This document shows positions 58,829-64,000 of a DNA stretch of 64,000 nt, piece after piece. Made by a program: the position numbers and the translations under genes. The stretch spans positions 1 through 64,000 of the forward strand of contig CAKQQT010000011.1 of the NCBI GenBank assembly GCA_934271235.1. Reading direction: 5' to 3'. Below the pieces are notes generated by a model, which saw only the letters and a program-made list of their open reading frames with translations, searched no databases and was not told where the DNA came from. Source of the stretch: an uncultured Clostridia bacterium. GTDB taxonomy: Bacteria; Bacillota; Clostridia; Peptostreptococcales; Anaerovoracaceae. The stretch's first letter is position 1. Each line of letters opens with the position of its first letter.

Positions 58829-59811
58829 AAAGCGCCCCCTCCGTAAAGGAAAAAGCTGATGCCGCCGAGAAGCAGCGCCGATAAGAACGCGCCCAGATAC
58901 ATGAGCCGGTTTACGCGCCGGATGTCATCCGGTCTGACCGGCTGCAGCGGATCGCCGATAAACGGCTTTTCATAAAGCTTCCCGAAGTAGTAAGCATTGC
59001 CTGCGAGCTGTATATCCAGCGCACCGGCCGCCGCAGCCTCGGTATGGGCTGAATTCGGACTGGCATGCTTACGGCGATCCCGAAAAAAAATCCTCGCAGC
59101 GTTTTTTCCGTCAAAGGGTCCGAGATACGCGCTGAGAACCAAAATCAGCCCCGCAAGTCTTGCCGGAATGAAATTCGCGATATCATCCAATTTTGCCGCG
59201 CATCGTCCAAAATACAGAAACCGTTCATTTTTATATCCAAGCATGGAATCCATCGTATTGATGGCTTTGTAAAGGTACATGCACACCGGACCGCCCAGCG
59301 CCATATAGAGCATCGGCGCAAACACGCCGTCACCGAAATTCTCTGCCACCGTTTCCACCGCGGCCTTCGTCACGCCTGTTTCATCCAGGTTGTCCGTATC
59401 TCGACCGACAATTCTGGAAACAGCTGCTCTGCCGTCTGCAAGACTTTCCGGCTTGCCGGAGGTCAGTGCATCGTACACCAGCATACTTTCGTCTCTCAGA
59501 GAACGAACCGCAAGCATCTGATAACACAGAAAGCTCTCCAACGCGATACCGATGCCGGTATGCAGCTGATATGCCAGATACAGAAGTCCGAAGGTTACTA
59601 TACCGGTCACCGCCAACGTACCGATAACCAGCATAGCGCCGCCTGCCAGCTCGCCCCGCGGTGTTTTCGGCAAAATTTTTCTGAAGATTTTTTCAAGCAG
59701 GTCAATCACCTTACCGATCAGTCTGACCGGATGATAGAGCCAGCGCGGATCGCCGATGGCAAGGTCCAAAAGGAATCCTGCCATCAAAGCGATACCTGTA
59801 TTGTTGAGCAT
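58825..59811 (-). CDS. cbiB: Adenosylcobinamide-phosphate synthase
   Basis: Membrane enzyme joining aminopropanol (phosphate) to adenosylcobyric acid. Features: LLDLAIGDPRWLYHPVRLIGK at the N-terminus, four or five membrane segments, ISRIVGRDT and ENFGDGVFAPMLYMALGG. The ATG at 59811 (MLNNTGIALMAGF) is preferred to an upstream frame start; ACGGAGA precedes it. Length is 328 aa. It lies 14 bp after cbiA and overlaps cobD by four bases. Confidence 0.95.
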   Translation of the reverse strand: MLNNTGIALMAGFLLDLAIGDPRWLYHPVRLIGKVIDLLEKIFRKILPKTPRGELAGGAMLVIGTLAVTGIVTFGLLYLAYQLHTGIGIALESFLCYQMLAVRSLRDESMLVYDALTSGKPESLADGRAAVSRIVGRDTDNLDETGVTKAAVETVAENFGDGVFAPMLYMALGGPVCMYLYKAINTMDSMLGYKNERFLYFGRCAAKLDDIANFIPARLAGLILVLSAYLGPFDGKNAARIFFRDRRKHASPNSAHTEAAAAGALDIQLAGNAYYFGKLYEKPFIGDPLQPVRPDDIRRVNRLMYLGAFLSALLLGGISFFLYGGGAL

Positions 59812-59825
59812 GGAAGTCTCCGTTC

Positions 59826-61289
59826 TTACAGCCCTCTGAAACGGCTGCATTTGTCTAAAAAGATCTGCGCGAATTTTGGATTCGCGTAGTAGTAAATATG
59901 TGGGAATCCTGCCAGGAGGTTCGCTCTGCTGATGATGCAGTCCCAGTTTCGCTTGCCTGCCGGTTTCTGTGCGTGAAAGGCTGTTCCGTTGGCGGTGGTA
60001 TCATAACAGTGGAACTCGTGTGCCTTGAGCACGCCGATCTTCCCATATCCATCAAAATATCCCGCGTCTCCGGTTTCCGCCTCGTGCTGCGTGTTTCCAT
60101 CCGCCGCGGGCGGTTTCGCGCGGTTTTCCGTCAAGTCGATATAGCCGAAGCGTCCCAAACGCTCTGTCCGATAGCCGTCTCCCTCTGTCAGACCGACCAT
60201 CGGCCAAGCGTTCCCTTGCAGATCCTGCAGGGACTTGCCTAAATACAGGAAACCGCCGCATTCCGCCAAGATCGGTATCCCCTCCGCGTAAGCGCTGCGG
60301 ATGCTCTCCTGCATCGTCTGGTTTACCGAAAGCCGCTCCGCATAAAGCTCCGGATAGCCGCCGTAAAAAATCATGCCATCGAGCTTCGCCGGAATCTTAC
60401 AATCTGAAATCGGCGAAAATGGCACAATTTCAGCCCCTAAACGTTCCAAAAGCTTGAGGTTGTCCTCATAGAAAAAACAAAATGCCGCATCGCGCGCCAC
60501 CCCGATACGCAGCTTCGGTGCGTCTCCTGTGCGATGCCACGCCCCGAAAAGCGGCGCTTCCTCTGCGCCTGCCGCAAGCGGATCGATGCCGCTGACGGCG
60601 GGTGCGGTCTGCGCGATGGCAAGGAGCTTGTCGAGATCGACGGTGTTTGCGACAACCTCCGCGAGCTGCTGCAGCTTTTCGCGCAGATCCGCCACTTCAT
60701 CTGGCATGACCAGCCCCAGGTGACGACTTTCCAGATGGATATCCGTAAGCTCCGGCAGCCAGCCGATGACGGGAATCCCACAGGCTTCCTCGATATAATC
60801 CTTGAGCAGACGGTACATCGGCTCTTTGACATGATTGAGGATCACACCGGCAATGCCGCTGTCCGCTTTGAAGTTTTGAAAGCCTTGAATCTGTGCCGCC
60901 AGCGACGCGCTGACCCCTTTGCCGTTGACAATCAGAATGGCCGGTGTCTGCGTTGCTCTGCCTACGTCATAGGTGCTTGCCTTCTGACTGATACCGCCCA
61001 GTCCGTCATAATAGCCCATGACGCCTTCGATGATCGCGATATCGCAGTCCCTGGCGCACTCCGTAAACAGCCAGCGCAGACTTTCGTCATCCAAAAAGAA
61101 AGTATCCAGATTACCGGATACCGTCCCCAGCACTTTTTTGTGGAACATGGGGTCGATATAGTCCGGTCCGCACTTAAAGGAAGCGGGTTTGATGCCGCGA
61201 TTAATCAGCGCCTGCAGAATTCCGCAGGTCAGTAAGGTCTTACCGCTGCCGCTCGCGCCGGCGCACAGCAAAATTCTTGGCATTTTCAT
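59826..61289 (-). CDS. cbiA: Cobyrinate a,c-diamide synthase
   Basis: ATP- and glutamine-dependent amidation of cobyrinate carboxyls a and c. P-loop: LLCAGASGSGKTLLTCGIL. Later segments: FKCGPDYIDPMFHKKVLG, GVMGYYDGLG, and the amidotransferase Cys in PILAECGGFLYLGKSL. Length is 487 aa from the ATG at 61289; another ATG two codons earlier is too close to GGAGG. It precedes cbiB by 14 bp. Confidence 0.95.
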   Translation of the reverse strand: MKMPRILLCAGASGSGKTLLTCGILQALINRGIKPASFKCGPDYIDPMFHKKVLGTVSGNLDTFFLDDESLRWLFTECARDCDIAIIEGVMGYYDGLGGISQKASTYDVGRATQTPAILIVNGKGVSASLAAQIQGFQNFKADSGIAGVILNHVKEPMYRLLKDYIEEACGIPVIGWLPELTDIHLESRHLGLVMPDEVADLREKLQQLAEVVANTVDLDKLLAIAQTAPAVSGIDPLAAGAEEAPLFGAWHRTGDAPKLRIGVARDAAFCFFYEDNLKLLERLGAEIVPFSPISDCKIPAKLDGMIFYGGYPELYAERLSVNQTMQESIRSAYAEGIPILAECGGFLYLGKSLQDLQGNAWPMVGLTEGDGYRTERLGRFGYIDLTENRAKPPAADGNTQHEAETGDAGYFDGYGKIGVLKAHEFHCYDTTANGTAFHAQKPAGKRNWDCIISRANLLAGFPHIYYYANPKFAQIFLDKCSRFRGL

Positions 61290-61331
61290 AAGCATGCCTC
61301 CGTTTATAGTATCTTTATCGTCTTTTTCTTG

Positions 61332-63443
61332 TTATTTACCGGTTCCTCGTTTTTCTGCATCGAAGCAGAGGATGGTGATCGGATTTTCACTTTTCATCAT
61401 GGTGTAGCTGCCGACTGCATGTCCTCTGGCAACCGAAATCTGCGTTACCTCAGGCGCTCCGCATCCGTATTTTTTCGCGCAGGCAAGCGCCTGTGCGGTC
61501 GATTCCAGCGCGATGCAGTTGATCACGAAGCGGACCTGTGCAGGCTTGTGATTCCCGCAGTCAGCAAGGTCGAAAGCATCCTTTTCGCTTGCAGCTTCCT
61601 TGTTCTCCGGAAGTCTTGTCAATGCCGCTTCAACGATTGCCTCCATATTGCCTGCTGACCCACCGATGAAAACATGCGTTGCAGGCGGAAGCTCCCGCAT
61701 CGCCTCCGGCGCAAGTCCTTCGACAATATGCAGATTATCTGTTTTGAATTTCCGTCGATTGTTCTGTAGCAGCCGGATCGCTTCCGGATTTCGTTCTACC
61801 GCATAGACTCTGCCTTTGGAGGCGCGCAGCGCCATTTCTACCGATACAGAGCCGGTTCCCGCGCCGATATCATAGCAAACGGCATCTTCGGTCAGATGCA
61901 GGCGATCCACAGATAACACGCGGATTTCCTCCTTGGTCATCGGTACCTTGCCGCGCAGGAATTCTTCATCCTTGCGGCAGTGCAGTGGATTGATCTTCGT
62001 TTCCGCCGCGCATGGATTTTCCAACAAGAGCACGCTCAGCGGATCGTGCCGGAAGCTGCATAGGTCTTTTGCTGCGCCGATCGTAATTTTTTCGTCCGCA
62101 TAAGAAAGCCGCTCGCCTACCGACAGCTTCACCTCCGGCATCTCAAAATCCACCAGTTTTTGCGCTAATTCAGCCGCATCGGCAGGCTTCCCGAGAATGG
62201 AGAAAACCTTTGCGTGGTCGCGGATCAACGGAACCAGCGACTGTGTCCTGCCATGGTTGGAGACAATGACCGCGTCGTCCCAGGAGGTCCCAAGCCTTGC
62301 CGCCAGCGCAGATACGGAGGAAACCCCCGGGATCACATGAAGCTCGACACTTTCTCCAAGCATGGTCAGCCGTTCATAAAGCTTTTTTGCCCCGCTGTAA
62401 AATCCGGTGTCTCCGGAAAGCAGCACCGCGAAACGCTCATACGCGCGGTGTGTGTCGATATAGTGCGCGATGACCGCACTGCGATATTCGTCCAAAATCG
62501 GTTTTTTTCCTCGCGCAAGGTCGAGCATCCTGCCGGAGCCGATCACATAATCTGCATCCGCGAGCGCTGCCGCCGCCTCTTCTGTCATGCTGCCTTGTCC
62601 ACCGGGACCGATGCCGATGAGCGAAACCTTTACCCGCGGCTGCAGCGCAAACCGCTCTGCCAAAAGCGCTTTACAAGCCATGACCGAAATACCGGTCTCC
62701 TTGCGCGGTCTGCCGATGACGACTGCCGTACAGCCGACGGCTTCACAGGCAAGCAGCTTTTCGGCAAAGCCGCCGGCTTGTCCGGTATCCTTGGTTACCA
62801 GATAGGAAATGTCATAGGTGCGAAGCAGCGCTTCGTTCAGCTCCGTTGGAAACGGTCCCTGCATGGCGATCAGATGTTTTCCCTCAAAACCGATGGACGC
62901 GCAATGCTGTACGGACTCCGCCGTAGAAAGCACCCGCGCGAAGACCCTTTCCTGCCAGTCATCGATCGCGGTATAGGCTTGCAGCTCCTTGCTGCCTGTG
63001 GTCGCGAGGATCCTGCCCGCTCGGCTGTTTAACCAGTCGATGGCGGTTTCCATGCTGTCCAAATAGACGACACTGCCCATCGCGCCGTCATCTTCCGACA
63101 GCAAATGCTGTTCTTCTTGCGCTCCTTTGTCCGCAGACGCCCGCAATACGCGCAGATATTCGACATGGGTACGCTGCGCCGCCTGCAGAATATTCTCGGT
63201 CACCGCAGCCGCATAAGGATGCGTGGCATCGATGACCAGCTCCGGTTGCTCTGTCCGCATCAAAGCTTCCATCTCCGCGGCGGTCAGCCGCTCCGTCAGC
63301 ACCCGCACCGCGTCAGAGGAGGACGCAAGCTTGCAACCATATGCAGTTGCAACGCAGACAATCGCCGGTATATTATTTTTGACGAGAAACGCCGAAAGCT
63401 CTCTGCCCTCGGTCGTTCCGCCGAACAAAAGGATCTTACACAT
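61332..63443 (-). CDS. Cobalamin triple fusion CbiJ-CbiE-CbiT
   Basis: One 703-residue protein carries three enzymes of corrin synthesis. Residues about 1-255 are precorrin-6A reductase CbiJ/CobK (KILLFGGTTEGRELSAFL, DATHPYAAAVTENI, GRILATTGSKEL). Residues about 270-470 are the C5-methyltransferase CbiE (SLIGIGPGGQGSMTEEAAAAL, LLSGDTGFYSGAKKL, VIPGVSSVSALAARLG). Residues about 490-703 are the decarboxylating C15-methyltransferase CbiT (MTKEEIRVLSVDRLHL, CYDIGAGTGSVSVEMAL, FIGGSAGNMEAI). CbiE-CbiT fusion equals CobL; adding CbiJ in front is less usual. GAGAGG precedes the ATG, which overlaps the cbiH stop by eight bases. Confidence 0.95.
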   Translation of the reverse strand: MCKILLFGGTTEGRELSAFLVKNNIPAIVCVATAYGCKLASSSDAVRVLTERLTAAEMEALMRTEQPELVIDATHPYAAAVTENILQAAQRTHVEYLRVLRASADKGAQEEQHLLSEDDGAMGSVVYLDSMETAIDWLNSRAGRILATTGSKELQAYTAIDDWQERVFARVLSTAESVQHCASIGFEGKHLIAMQGPFPTELNEALLRTYDISYLVTKDTGQAGGFAEKLLACEAVGCTAVVIGRPRKETGISVMACKALLAERFALQPRVKVSLIGIGPGGQGSMTEEAAAALADADYVIGSGRMLDLARGKKPILDEYRSAVIAHYIDTHRAYERFAVLLSGDTGFYSGAKKLYERLTMLGESVELHVIPGVSSVSALAARLGTSWDDAVIVSNHGRTQSLVPLIRDHAKVFSILGKPADAAELAQKLVDFEMPEVKLSVGERLSYADEKITIGAAKDLCSFRHDPLSVLLLENPCAAETKINPLHCRKDEEFLRGKVPMTKEEIRVLSVDRLHLTEDAVCYDIGAGTGSVSVEMALRASKGRVYAVERNPEAIRLLQNNRRKFKTDNLHIVEGLAPEAMRELPPATHVFIGGSAGNMEAIVEAALTRLPENKEAASEKDAFDLADCGNHKPAQVRFVINCIALESTAQALACAKKYGCGAPEVTQISVARGHAVGSYTMMKSENPITILCFDAEKRGTGK

Positions 63444-64000
63444 CTCGATAACCTCTCGGCGTCACCATTTTGCCGCTTAGGACCTTGGTCTGGGTATTGC
63501 CGATAAATACAGTCGTAAACATATCCACCTTCGTATCGCGCAGCGCTTCGAGACTCAATACCCGCATCTGCTCGCCTTCTCTGCCGATGTTGCCGACGAT
63601 GCCGCAGACGGTTTCCTTCGGTTTATGCTCCATCAGAAGATCGCAGGCTTTGGCAAGATAATCAGCGCGTTTGACGCTGGACGGATTATACAGGCAGACA
63701 ACGAAGTCCCCTTTTGCCGCACTGCGCAGACGTTCTTCGATCAGCTCCCACGACGTCAGGAGGTCACTGAGGCTGATGAGACAAAAGTCGTGGATCAAAG
63801 GCGCACCCAGGCACGCCGCGCCGCTGATGGCAGCGGTCACGCCCGGAATGACCGCGATTTCAATTTGCGGATACGCGCTGCCAACCTCATACATCAGTCC
63901 CGCCATCCCGTAAACGCCGGCGTCACCGGAGCAAATCATGGCTACCGTCTGTCCTTTTGCTGCTTCTTCAAATGCCATCACGCAGCGTTCTTTTTCTTTG
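63436..64000 (-). CDS. cbiH: Precorrin-3B C17-methyltransferase, 5' end outside window
   Basis: SAM-dependent ring-contraction methyltransferase CbiH/CobJ. The visible C-terminal part (about 188 codons) stays open to base 64000, so the start lies outside. Motifs include AMICSGDAGVYGMAGLMYEV, IPGVTAAISGAACLGAPLIHDF, ISLSDLLTSWE and CLYNPSSVKRADYL. It overlaps the downstream triple fusion by eight bases, so translation is coupled. Confidence 0.94.
   Translation of the reverse strand, partial: KEKERCVMAFEEAAKGQTVAMICSGDAGVYGMAGLMYEVGSAYPQIEIAVIPGVTAAISGAACLGAPLIHDFCLISLSDLLTSWELIEERLRSAAKGDFVVCLYNPSSVKRADYLAKACDLLMEHKPKETVCGIVGNIGREGEQMRVLSLEALRDTKVDMFTTVFIGNTQTKVLSGKMVTPRGYRDV

Overview
The window looks like a chromosomal segment of a strictly anaerobic, endospore-forming member of the Bacillota, most likely class Clostridia. 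The evidence is a SpoVAF/GerA-type germination protein, an electron-bifurcating [FeFe] hydrogenase (HydABC type), an anaerobic-pathway cobalamin operon, WhiA, a DUF3343 protein, a clostridial-type GltX, an infC-rpmI-rplT operon with an L20-type leader, and consistently strong AGGAGG ribosome binding sites. I cannot name the genus. I saw no rRNA, tRNA, CRISPR array, insertion sequence or prophage.

Layout. 0-7 kb: acyl-CoA synthetase, a solitary germination protein, a CaCA-type cation exchanger and gltX. 7-11 kb: a FIST-domain protein, an aldehyde dehydrogenase and a GldA-type alcohol dehydrogenase. 11-15.3 kb: an IclR regulator divergent from a two-gene amino-acid-type ABC transporter. That transporter has a roughly 200-nt structured leader, a 63-aa leader ORF, an ATPase with an extra C-terminal domain, and a binding protein/permease fusion whose binding domain appears circularly permuted. 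15.5-22.5 kb: whiA-hydC-hydB-hydA, a DUF3343 protein and a D-Ala-D-Ala carboxypeptidase.

22.6-36.2 kb is the main accessory module, for allantoin degradation ending in substrate-level phosphorylation. It contains a PucR regulator, carbamate kinase, an ATCase-like carbamoyltransferase, an LctP-family permease, an AllF-AllG (FdrA-YlbE) fusion, AllD, AllE, an alpha/beta hydrolase, allantoinase AllB and AllH (DUF2877). Inferred route: allantoin > allantoate > ureidoglycine (the enzyme for this step, AllC, is not in the window) > ureidoglycolate (AllE) > oxalurate (AllD) > oxamate + carbamoyl phosphate (AllFGH) > ATP + NH3 + CO2 (carbamate kinase). It is followed by an amidohydrolase and an NhaC-type antiporter (36.3-39.5 kb), then remnants of an MNT/HEPN toxin-antitoxin pair.

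40-53 kb is mostly housekeeping. It holds an operon of an unknown protein, rmuC, a phosphoesterase, deoB and pdp behind a structured leader; then infC (AUU start)-rpmI-rplT, purA, and pyrG-purB, with lexA divergent and an internally deleted dinD relic beside it. 53-55.3 kb: two tandem LysO-type exporters. 55.4-64 kb: a tightly overlapping cobalamin operon transcribed leftwards (cbiH, a cbiJ-cbiE-cbiT triple fusion, cbiA, cbiB, cobD, cbiP, cbiC); cbiH runs off the right edge.

The best candidates for something undescribed are the AllF-AllG fusion with its extra carbamoyltransferase and LctP permease, the permuted binding protein/permease with its modified ATPase and structured leader, and the structured leader at about 45.6-45.74 kb.
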